A stretch of DNA of 64,000 nt, from positions 526,001 through 590,000 of the forward strand of contig JAFEUB010000812.1 of NCBI GenBank assembly GCA_024529925.1, written 5' to 3'. The stretch's first letter is position 1. The number at the start of each line of letters is the position of its first letter. The notes below the pieces were generated by a model. It was not told the DNA's origin and ran no database searches. It was given only the letters and a program-made list of their open reading frames with translations. Position numbers and translations under genes: made by a program. This DNA is from Ophthalmolycus amberensis. Its lineage: Eukaryota; Chordata; Actinopteri; Perciformes; Zoarcidae. Shown piece by piece: positions 13,801 to 26,100 of the stretch.

Positions 13801-15981
13801 GACTCAGCCAGACCAGACCCTTGTATTTGGAGGTGGCTGTTTGTCAAAGAGTTTCCATTTCGGTGGAATAACCGTTCGCACACACAGAAAAACACCAGCT
13901 CAAAAACACACATCCAGACAGCTGAAACAATCACTTAAAGCGGCGGTTGAGGTTTTAGTTCCAGCTGTTTTATGCCGCTGCTAAATCTGCTCTGCCAAGG
14001 CATGTCATTTAGATGGACCGATCACTGGGGCAGAAATTCCCAAAAGTGGCACGCAAACGCACATTTACACACATGCTCACATGAACGCAAACACACACAC
14101 ATGACCATTACCTTTAACCGTCAGCACACACGCATGCAACATGAGCATAATGAGGGTGCCAGCAAGTTAGCAACGCAGCCAGTCGCAAGAATGTTGTTTT
14201 CAACCCCAGGTGGTTCTACTTTACCCTCTCAGCCCACTCACACCCCTCCCCTCCACTGCCCCTATCTCTCCATCTCCCCCATCTTCTTTTGCTCTCCTTT
14301 GCTTCTCTTCCCGTTTATCATGGTCTTCATTTTTTCCAGCTGAAGCGTGTTGCTTTCAGGTTCAAGTTGCAGGTTGCAATTTGTCCAATCTGTCCCCTTC
14401 CCCCTTCTGCACACAAGTCTCTCCAGAGCCCGCCCCCATGTTTACATTCCCCTCTCCATATTTGGCCAGCTCAAGGTCCTTGTGCTTTGTGTTTCCCTTC
14501 TTGAAAGTGCATTGTGTGTGTGTGTGTGTGTGTTGCACACACTCTTCCACCGGTGTGCAGATATATGTGCTTCCATGCAGCCTGGTGAATGATCCACCCT
14601 TCGATTTCCTTCTATTGCTTTCCCTCTTCGACATGAAAATGCATGAGCGCACACCCTCTGCACAGCATTACCTACCTGTGTCGGCCGGGACAGGATGCAG
14701 GGGGGAAAGAGGAGGAGGGATGAGGCTAAGCAAGGGTAATTCTGTAGTGACGGAGAAGGCGGGGATTGGTAGTGCAGGGACTGAGCAGGCGAGGAAGTAG
14801 TGACACGAGAGAGGGGAAATAGAGAGAGGGGGGGGGGGGGGAAAGACACTGGGGGGCTGTTAGCACCTTAAGAGAAAGAATGTTCTTTCTTGTCTTCCTG
14901 TGGCAGCCTGAGAGGACGACAGCAGAGGAGCAAACTTCAACTAAGCTGGTCTGAATCTTTTTCAGCCTCCCTTTTTCCTCTTTCCGTCTGTCTCCTCATC
15001 CTTTTCATTCTGTCCTCGTCCTTGCCCCCTCTTTCAGCTTGTCATCTGTTTCTCTTTTCCTCTTTCTCTGACTCCGGAGGGAGGCTTCAGAGAGCATTTC
15101 CATCCTGTTTCTAGTCCACAGTGGGAACAGTGAAAGTTTACTGACGGACTGCTGGTGAGTAAGTGAGCTGCTTTTTGACGCTAGTTTGGTATTTTTCGAC
15201 AAAAGTTCTTACAGTGTTGGAGAAATTTACACAAAGTGTTTACCAGTGTGTGTGTGAGAGACCTAGTAGACCAGCTGTGAGGTTTTACCATGCATGTCTG
15301 GTATTTGAGTTTTATTGCCTCTCTGGACTTAAGAGCTGCTCATACAGCTCTGGTATGCTCTGTATGTATTGTTACGGTCACTGTACGAGGCACTCTTATC
15401 TCATTTGAATGTAACGACCTTTATCAGGAAAGGACTTGCTTGTTTAGTTCTAATACGCACTGTCTAGTACATTTAGCGGTGCAACTTCCTATAGTTTTCA
15501 TTAAAGAAAAGTCTAAAACCAAAATGTATTCTGTTTACTATCATATTTGACAAAAAAAAAAACAGCAAATCTTTATAATTGTGAAGCAAGTACAAGGGAA
15601 TGCTGGGCATTTTTCCATGAAAAAACTACTGAAACGATGTATCAATTATCAAATAATTGGTTCATTTGATTCATTTCTTTTGATGGAACAACTGATTAAT
15701 CGATTGATTGTCCCAGGTCTAGTAGGTTTCCAACTTGCTGTAAGACTTAGAAATACACTCTCTTGTTGCAAAAGACAGTTAAAGAGTATGTGTGTGTGTG
15801 TGTGTGTGTGTGCGCGCAATCAGCTCTATCTGACCTCAGGTACACGTCTATGATGGACGCGTCCTTTGCATGACACACACATAGACAACTAAACACGCAT
15901 GCATCCGTCAGCCTACACAAAGGGCCTCTGTGTTATCTACATGGAGTGTGTCTGAAGTGATGTCTGTGGTCTAACAGGTGG

Positions 15982-16012
<31 letters not shown>

Positions 16013-19000
16013 CATGGTGAATCACATATAGTAGTGCAGGGATATATGTAGTAAGAGTATCTTCAATACAAAGGTGTTATTTGTGCTAAAGTTAAAAATG
16101 AGTTAGTTAGTCAAGATTTTACATTTAGCTTTGATCAACTCACTAAAATCTCCCCAATCAGTGTTCTCCGTGCAGCTCTGTTCACAGATTAGAGACGATA
16201 GGAGTTAAAAAATGTTGATATGCTCCTTTACTGTAGCTCACCTTCAGTTGTTACAGTGATGTCACAGCAATACGCTTTGTGATTTGTAAACATTTTGCCT
16301 TTAAGGCGACATACATGCACATAAACCACTAATTGGTGGAACTGCTGCATCCTACATCATTAAATATGAAATAGCAGTTTTGGGTTTTTTTTTGCGGTTG
16401 AAGACTCCCTGATTTCATCACGTCCTCCTCACATCTGACATCAAACCGAAACGCTTGCTTCTATAGGTCACCTTCTCATCTGTTTTCACTCTTCCGTCAA
16501 CACATAAATCTTCTGCTGACCGCCGTCATTTTGTCTTCACAGCTCCACCTCACGTCCTGGACCCTGGTTTGTTTGCCAGAGTGAGGAAGAAGAGTAGTGA
16601 GGAAGGAGCGTCGTTCCGCCTGACCACCAGCAGCCCCAGCTGCAGTGACCGAGCTCCGTCTGCCAGCAGTGACTCAGGCCTGTCTGTTGCGTCTCAGGGG
16701 TGGACCGGAGCCGGACGGAGCAGGGGGGCTGCACGGGACAAGTGTACCCAGGCAGGGAAGCTGCTCTCCGGGTTGGACTTTGAGATTGCTCAGCCTCTTC
16801 TGGAGGTCATGACTGAGCTTGCTGCGTCCAGCGGATGGGAGGGGGAGATGACTGGAGACGACTCTGAACTGGGACACGCTATCAATGGAGAGGCCTCGTC
16901 CAGCGAGAGGGAAACTGACATATTAGATGATGAGGACGACGTAGATGGCGTAGCACCTCCCGCTTCAGACATGCCGAGCTCAAGCAGCATCTGCTCCCTC
17001 TCCTCTGAGAACCTGCCTGAAACTCAGAGATCAGCCCACGCCGAGTACTCCACGCACTCCTGGGTTCGGACAGCAGCAGATGGTTGACGTCGTCACTGAC
17101 GCCTCCCTTCAAGTTGATGGGGAAGAGAGGTTGAGCCGGCTGAGAAAACAGAGGCCGCCGCCTCTGGTGGCTCCTAACACCCCACCTCGAGGACTCAGTA
17201 GCAGGGAAGCGGTGCAGAGGGGGCCGGCGAACGAGGATGGCGGGCACAACGTCACACAACACACAGATGTTACACACGACATACAGTCCGTTAATACCGC
17301 ACTCGCTTCATCTTGCCAAGATGAGGATTTGTCGTCGTTAACTACAGATATTGACGAGTCCATAGAGCAGCTGAACCTGCTGATTCTGGATCTGGACCCC
17401 ACCTTTATTCCCGTTCCTACCAGCTGTGCTCCCCTGTCCCGCTCCGCCTCCCTCCACTCCAACGGCCTCAGCCACACGGGAAATACACATCTGTCAGGTA
17501 AGACAGTGATAATGAGTGAAGCATCACACCACAGAATAACAACGCTAGTTTCAAACGATGCCGAGTCCTTATCTTGCCGAGCAGAATGGCTCTAGCGTTG
17601 GTGCTGTTGATCGGTTAGTCCACCAGGCTGAAATCTCCAACAACTATTGGATGTATTACCACGAAATGTTGTACAGACGGTCATGGTTCCCAGATGATGA
17701 GTCCTACTGACTTTGGTGATCCTCTGACTTTTTCTCTAGCGCCACCAGCAGGTTGACGGTTGGGTTTTGAGTGAAATTTCTCAACAACTCTTGGGTGGTT
17801 TGTCATGAAATCGGGTACACACATGATCCAATCTTTGGCTTCATGACGAAATACCTGCAGAACTACTGTCATTCCCATCCGCCTCAGCTGCACTTTGTGT
17901 ACCTTGTATACCTGCTAAGCCTCAGCACATTAACATTGCTACATTAGCATTTAGCTCAAAGCCCTGCTGTGTTGAAGAGCGGACAGCGTGCAGTGGATGT
18001 TTACGAGGCTGATCAAACCTCAGCACTTACAGCCAACATTTTCTGTATTGCTAAACACAGCTATCACTAAAAATGTACGTATTTTTGACCCTTTACCTTG
18101 GTTCAATATAACAGTACCTTTACACAGCTCTACTTGTACAGAGACATAAAACAGTCCACTGTAATACTGTGACTGGCTGAAATGCCACGCTAAAGAAAAT
18201 ACATGTGTGCCAACAAGCTGGCTAGGCAGATGAAGCTTGTACGTTGGACGTGTTATATTGTGGAGCTCAGTACAGCCTGCACTTACAGAGAAACATTCAT
18301 AACCCAGACCGAAATACTGAAGCGCTGCCCGATTGTGGAAATCTACATCTGGGTTTGTTGAAGAACAGAAGGTGTGTTTGTTAGTGCGCACAGTGTTTGC
18401 TGAAAGGGTGGAAGCATTCGATTAAACAGTTAGTGAATATTCCTGCAATGTAAAATGTGTTTACCCTTCAATCCGTCTTATTTTGAATGGAAATGTACAG
18501 CGGTGGAAGAGAAGGTTACATAAGTGAAGTATGTGTGGAGAAGGAGCAATCTGACCTCTCACCTCAGTGAAGCTGTCATGAGCCCATAACATGAGAGAGC
18601 TTTAGCAGATCTAGGTCCAGAATCAATCCACTGCATACCTTCTGATTAAAATATAACACAATAGTTAAAATCCTGACAAAGAAAAGGAAGTTTTAATAGT
18701 GCAGGTCAACTATTTTGAACCTGGGATAAGGCAAACACGTTTAACATGTGTTCTGTATAACAGCAGCGGTCGGGGAGCCGTCGGGACTCTTAACTGTCGT
18801 AGTTCAGGATTTTAACATACTGGCCGATTCATCATTTAGACCTGCATGCCTGTTGCTTTCACAGCACATCAGGATACAATTATTCCACCTTTTGTGACGC
18901 ACCATGAAACCTAACAGACTTGTGGACGTCAAAAAAAAGAGCTGATTTTAAAATGATTCAGGCCCATCGGTCTGCAATCTGTCTGTCTGCCTCAAGGCCT

Positions 19001-22000
19001 CCGGATCAAGAAGCTAGAATGACCTCAACAACTTTGCCAGACTCGGTTGTGAAGCCTACAGAATGCTATTTACTATTACACAATATTGCCTCAAATAAAT
19101 GCACCCTATTTCATTCTACTCCAGAATTGTCTCCAACACACCTGCTCATGCAATTCAGGCATTATGTAATTGGTTAATGATAGCCAAATACCTCATACCA
19201 TACAGGCTACAATATAATCAGATGTAATTCAGATTTATTTCTATTATTTTCAACCTGCAGTCTGCCTGTATTGCTCATTCAGCTACAGAGCAACAGTTGT
19301 AATAACTGCTGTGAACAAGTATCAATTCGACATGGAGCCAATAATGTGTGAACAGAGGGGGAAAGGATGTGTTTGGCTGTGCAGACAAATGATGACTTGA
19401 TTACGACTCAAAAGTTTGGCACTTGGGACTTGATTTGGGACAGCTTTGTCTAGACCCGCGACTTACTTGCAAAACCTTTTAAAATCTTGAACCTGAACAT
19501 GTCACAGTGATGATTCCCGTTTTCATGAGGCACGTCTGCCATCTTTGGCTCTCCATCACTGTTTCTTGTCCCCCTGCTGGCGCATACGGCAGATTTACTC
19601 CCTCTGATATCCACTGGGACGCAGCCAGGAAGAAGAGGCACATTTCTGCCTCGACCTCCACCCTTGATGTGATATCATCGCTTCCCGGCTCTTTGCATGC
19701 GGAGCAGCTGGTGCATCAAAGCTAACCCCGAGTGGGCCCGGTGGTTCTTATGGGAGCTCCTGACAGTCCAGAGCATCCGTGACAGCTCCTGCATCTTCAA
19801 CCCCGCGGCCATGTGCCTCGCGGGGTTACATTACCGCTGACATTTAACCTCTGACCTGTTTTTTGTACAGCACCAGGTCGATGAGAGGTCTGGTGGCTCT
19901 TCTCCCGATCATGGAATTTGAGCACAGGAAACGGAGCATGTGTTTTTGTATGTATGTGGGTAGGCGAGTTTGAGAATCTCCCGAGGGCATGATTGAAGCA
20001 GTACCACTAATATTTCACTGCTGAGTTACTGCAGCAGTTTGAAACGTGTGTTTTTCAAAGCCGTGTTTTGAGGCAGGAGTTTGTAAGTGATCAGGAATGC
20101 TTTTGAAGTTTTGACACAACACTTCGCTCTCCAGTGTGTCTGCATCGCGCCCTCCTTCTTCCTCTGTCTCTAATCTTTGGAGTTGAAGTCTTCAACAGTG
20201 AATAGCCTCCTCACAAGTACAGCGGGTATCAAGTGATACTCGACACTGTACAAAAAACAAAAAAAAAACACCCTCAGCTGGCCCTCTGGTGCAGAAGAGG
20301 AACCGGATTAGTTTCAGTTGGACTAGTATGCGAGCTTGAGATGCTCACAATGAAAGCGGAGCTCACAATGTTCCACATTGCTGTTTATAGTTGATATGCA
20401 CAATTAAGCGTGGTCCCATATATGGTCGACCTCAATCGACCACTGTGAGTTAAATGTTACGGTGTGTATTTGGTGTTTCCATAGTCTTCCAAGGTTGCGT
20501 TACAGTAACATTTGATAATTTCCGTAATATAACTTGTGTTCTAGCTGAGTACAAGAGCTGTCGAGAGTTTTACAAATTGTTCAGTGTTTCTACCGTGATA
20601 ACCTTCTAACTGCGCTACTCATGGCACAAGTAAACTAGCTACCAAGGCAAACGAAAAGAATCCTCGTTACACTTTTTGGCTTTTTACCTCTTTCGCCGTC
20701 CCACGAGAGTTTTAACACCATTCACGCTCCCAGAAAGCAGAGCTTTCCTCTCAGGTTCCATATTCACCAACAGCCGAGACAAAGATCCAGAGCGGTACTT
20801 GCTTGCATAACCTAAATTTATTTTAATGTTGTTATTAATATATTGCGAACAATCTATGGGACCTTTTACATTCAAAAAGTAAACTCATCAGTGCTCTCTA
20901 GCCGACAAATAGTAGCATTTTCTTGCTGTTTATCCGCCAACATATAATCCGATACTGGTGCATTGAAGTAAAGTAGAGCAGGCAGAGCTCTAATACTTTG
21001 CTTATCAATTCGTTCATTTTATGATTCTGGCTGTCAAGCTAAAAGAACTAAAGTATTTTTTCCTTGCCTGATGATGCACTCTGAAAAGAGAACTGCACCG
21101 ATCGTCCGACAGATGTTTTTTTCCGACGACTCGCCATAATGTTCCACCATCTGGTCACAGTGAAGTCTTGTTTGGTCACACAGGGTCTGACCTGATGACA
21201 GGAGCTGCCCAGTGCCGTTTAGACGCTTTTGTCAGAGACAAACACGCTAACGCATGAACCACTGTCATCACCTTTAATTGCCATTTCCCAACAATGCGTC
21301 AGTGCTGTTTAATGCTGTGTTTGTGTTAGACCGAACTGTTTGCGGACATTTCATTTCATAGAAGAATGCATGACTGTGTTTGATTCGTTGGCTGATTATA
21401 TTCCAGATTATAATCTGTCTGACTGTCTGGCTCTCCTTATCTGCCTCCCTCGCCCGCCCTCCCCTCTCTCGTTATCTCAGGTTGGAAGCAGCAGATGCAG
21501 GTCAGTGACGTGACGGACTACGATGGTCGCCATTCTCCAGGATGGAGGCGGGGTGGTGCTCAGAGCTTCAGAGGCTCGCCCGTCTGCACTCCCCCCTTCT
21601 CACCATCTCAGGTGATCCCAGTTCCTCGCAGACACTTTGACACAAATGTACTGTTTTCAGCAAGACAGCTGTTTTGAGAAAAAAAGCTGTTAAAATGTAC
21701 ACTATACCTGTTCAGCAGCAAACAGCAGAGAGACACAGTTAGAGACTCGCTGGTGAACATAGGGGAGCATTTAGCAGGAGTATGTGGAGACCAAACATAT
21801 GTCTTGATTTTAAAAAATAAATAAAAAATGCATCGACGGGGGTTGATGGCTCTTGTAGCAGTCTGGAGCGCTGCTATCCGTCAGCTGCAGTTCCAAAAAG
21901 AGACGTAGAATATCACATGCTAATTTACATACATGATTAACTTGTATGATTGTTTTTTAAACTGTTTCTGTGCAATGTACTATGACACCTAAGAATCCTC

Positions 22001-22550
22001 ACTTTAGATGTGTACTTTCATGTGCAAATGTGAAAGATACCAAATTATCTTTTTGGTTATCTTGTAACAAGAATATTTAGTTGGTAACTTTGCAATTGTT
22101 GCATGTCATTTTTTGGTTTATTAATGATGTTATTGCATCTCAAACTGCTGTTTGAATTTATGTGGATTTATTTACTTTTTTTATTGTTTCAGACTTATGC
22201 TCGAGCTTGTTTAACGTCGGTCTTGCATCGAATACAACGCCAATTTGGTCTTAATGTCTTGACTTGTCTTGAACTCCCAAAACTTCCAAAGACTGTGAAT
22301 GTTATTGAACTACATAAAAGAAAAAGATGTATCACTTTAAAATCAGTTCAAATGTCTGTAAAGATTATGATGATGTAACTTTATCTGCATCTCTGTAGAT
22401 GTTTCTTTTCTACCTTCCTCCCTCCCTCTTCTTTTTTTTTTGATGTTTCTGCTCTTGCACTCACTGAAGATACGGCTGGGTGGCATGAATGGCCAAACTG
22501 TTTACACCAAAATAGAGGCTGTAGCCACAGATCACAAGACTGATGTCTGC

Positions 22551-22581
<31 letters not shown>

Positions 22582-23111
22582 GGCTTCTTCGCCTGTAAGA
22601 CTTACAAAAACATGATATTGACTTTTCCCCTTATTTTTTTTCTTACTTTCTTTTGTCCTGTTGTTCTTTTTTTAAAGCATGGACATCTCTACAAAACCAA
22701 CACTGTGGACTATCGGGGACAGACAGACAGCCCTGACATTGTCCCTGCTACTCCGTCCTTCCCAGTGTCTCCTCCGACGCCCTACGGTAAGAGATAAGGT
22801 CAGAATGGACACTTGATGCGTCTTGATGTGGGTGTGTCCTCAGTTTGGAATCTTATCAGCGTCTGCCTTCTCTTCCCAGTGAAACATTTCTCAGAGTTGT
22901 CCCAGCTCAAGACTGGCGGGCAGTGGGACCAACACAGCTGGACACAAGGTACACTTCCCAGAGAGAGTGTGTGTGACCATATACTGTACATGTATATGTG
23001 TGTGTGTGTGTGTGTGACTGGCGAGACCATTAGAGTTTAAACGCTTGAGCTCCTGATTGCTGCCGGACAGGGTTCAAGGGCTGGCTGGAATGTCCTCTTG
23101 GCATAATTTAC

Positions 23112-23152
<41 letters not shown>

Positions 23153-26100
23153 GTGTGTGTCTGTCCTTTGGCCTGTCCTTTGTTGGCTGGATATGTGGGC
23201 ATGGCTCTGTTTGTGGTAAGTCGGGTCTGGCTTGAGGCAGACAGATGGCGTGTTTATTATTTTCAGGTTTGAGGTAAAAAGCGGTTGGATGAGTTGATAA
23301 AATGGATTGGGACATCCATGAAGGGACAGCTGATACTGGACTCTAATAATAGTTGACGGTAACAGAGGAAGAGACCACTGCAGGCAGGATGTCCACTCAC
23401 TTCCTGTTCTGGGAGGGGACGGGAGGAGAGGGGAGGGTCTTTTGTTACTGGGACATCCTGCCCGAGGAGATATGTACCACACAGCTGCAGAAGAAATTTA
23501 CTATGGTGTCAAAAAACACAAGCGTCTTTCAGCGGCTGTGTCTCATATCTGATCCGAGTGTCATGTGCTTTTGTGCTTTTACCGCAGAGGGAAAAAAGAC
23601 AACATATGATGCGACAATAATTAGCACGGGGAGGGTGCTACTGTGGGAACACGACCAAAATCTCGGACAACAATGATTTCAACACTTTCTGTTGACTCAT
23701 TCTGTTGTGAAGTATGAAAAGGATGGTAAATCTGAAGGATAAGCAAATCAGGTTTTCCATCTTTGTATCCTGACTTGACTGCCTGCCTTCACCTCAGCTA
23801 AAGGTTTGGAGGAGCTGCTGAACATAACTGGCCTCGGCAAAAATAATGAAGCAGAAAACAACATCAAATAGCAAGTTTCTCTTCTTTAATAGTCCAAAAC
23901 CAACAAAAACAAATGGCTAAAAAGGAACAAAGTATTTCTAAATATGTGACCCTCTGCAAGGCGTCCAGGTGGGTGGGACGAAATACATGTATTCAGCAAT
24001 ATTTTGGCAACACTAGAATTAGTATTCACAACATTTGTTAAAGGTAGAACCACTATTTTATAAAAACCTTTATAAATGATCATATGGAGGCATTGAGTCA
24101 TGAAACGGAAGTAAATGCATCCTGTTAAAATGTTGATTTTGAAGAGATTTTGCTGATTGCTTGTCAACTGGATACTATATAATGTACTCTACTATCACAC
24201 ACTGGATTCATAATATCATGGCAAACGTGCAGAATTCTGCAGTATAATTCAAAAGCAGCAGAGAGAGACTGAGTTAGACCCGAACGGAGCGATTGATGAG
24301 TTTATGACTGAATAAGTCTTTGCATTTTGACCATTTGTACATGTCAAATGCTGAATTATAAATGGTGTACAGAGCTGTGTTTAAGGTGTTCATTTTATTT
24401 TGATGTTGCGTGAGAAATTTGTCTTGCATCAGGACAAAAACAGAAACAGATGACAAAACAGACAAAAGTGATTTCATCGCATCGCACAGTTTAAAAAAAA
24501 AACTCAACTCAAGCCCTTTATTTTAAGGGTTGTTTATGTTTAGGATGTTAATCAAGTCAAGCTTGTTCTAATCTTAAAATTGAACGGCAAACATTTCAAT
24601 ATCAAATCTGTTTACTATCAGTTCACATCAAATATTGTGACCATAGCATATTGTCATCCATTTATTGATAACAAAACCAAAGAACTACTCATGATGACAT
24701 TTTGCTCTGTATTGCAGACGGATCAGTTGATTCTCTTAAAGGGCAGATCCGCCTGTTTATTGTAAACACCTTCGAACAGGCCGGATGGAGAAGGAGCTGA
24801 TGAAAGAGTCATCATTCCTTGTGTACAGAAAAAACACACCAGATTCTTTTTCTCCTCTATGGACAGAAGAATTAACAAAGGACACAGAATATCTGGAGCT
24901 CACCCCCAGTCTGGGGGGGGGGGGGGGGGGGGGGGGGCAGACGAGAGTTTCCTGTTTCCCACGTTAAAGGCAGACGATTGTCTGGAAAACAATTCAGATT
25001 CCCCCATTTAAATTATTTGTACTTAATGTTAGTCATTACCGTGATCACAGTTTGACCCGAGGCTACTGTAATGTGGGCAGCAGCAGATAGCTCCAAAAAC
25101 AACAGCGGAGCACTCAGCCAGCCGTGCTGAGCCCTTCAGCTGTGCTCATCACTGTGTTATCACCGGGCTAATCACACTGGGCATTCGGGGATCCTGGTAT
25201 GTTACGTGCATGCTGTGAGGTTATCATACAGACATTTACAGAAGTACAGTGATCCAGGGAGGTACTGTTTGGGGGATTTTCAGTCAAAAATGTCTACACA
25301 TCAGTGAAAAAGTCATTCATCTAGATTAAAACTAAATAAATTAAGATATGGATGTAAAAAATATGAATGCGGTGCATCTTTCAGCACCACAGAGGCGAAG
25401 AGAGAAAGAGAGAGATGCTGTTTATTTCAATAAGCAGCCTACACTTTATTGCTGAACATTTTACTAATCCTCCCTCCTGTGGATAAAACAGTGGACTTTT
25501 TCACTTAATATCACTGGGGCTGGAAGAGAGGTTGATGAGAGCAGTAAGGCTGAAGCTAAACAGTAAATGTATAGTACCGCAAAACCAAAACAATGAGCTG
25601 CTAGAAACGCTCTGCAGAGCTGAGGGGAACTGCAGAGTTTGGTGATAATTATCTGCGTGTTTGTCACTATGAGCGACTCCTTTCACGTTACACATTTCAT
25701 CCATGGTTAACGTAGAAATATTGATTGTTGTTGCTTTGAGTTGAATTTCTGCTCAAATTTGACAAGAGTTTACATAGAAGCATGGTTTCAAAAGCATTTC
25801 AGGATCTACATGTCAATGTAAATTAGGTCCTATCAACATTTTTACACCAAATTTCTCCCAGTTAGACCACTAGGTGGCTTTTGACCTGCAAAATCACAAA
25901 CAGGGATTACTTAAATGCAGGAATGTGGCTGATGGGTGACACACATGTCATTTGAGAAACCAGTCTGCCTTTGGCTTGAAGATATTGTCGTTCTGACTTC
26001 ATCTATTGGGTTTTAAAAGTATTTCATCGAAGAAAATTCTTTAACCAAAGACAGAAATGTAAATCAACAAAATCTTTCAGTGTACGTCAACAGACGGACT

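Larger units (their letters stand above)
12428..16542 (+). other. tns3: tns3 intron 11
   Basis: A 4115-bp intron. Contains a dispersed repeat fragment (13416-13530), a strongly pyrimidine-rich stretch at about 14215-14440, a 14-base G run (14828-14841), a strong donor-like site at 15155 without a known exon, an ATTAATCGATT-type repeat (15640-15720) and GT microsatellites at 15789-15812 and 15986-16012. Confidence 0.85.
21612..22677 (+). other. tns3: tns3 intron 13
   Basis: A 1066-bp intron with a dispersed repeat fragment (about 21712-21800), a possible 51-base cryptic exon (22470-22520) and a GT tract (22555-22581). Confidence 0.75.

Noticed and set aside
14210..14849. Long overlapping open frames on both strands (up to 196 codons)
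   Set aside because: They come from a pyrimidine-rich, low-complexity stretch of intron 11 and give Ser/Pro/Leu-rich translations with a Cys-Val repeat from the GT tract.
17109..17477. A 122-codon minus-strand open frame opposite exon 12
   Set aside because: Shadow of a GC-rich coding exon whose plus-strand frame clearly matches tensin-3.
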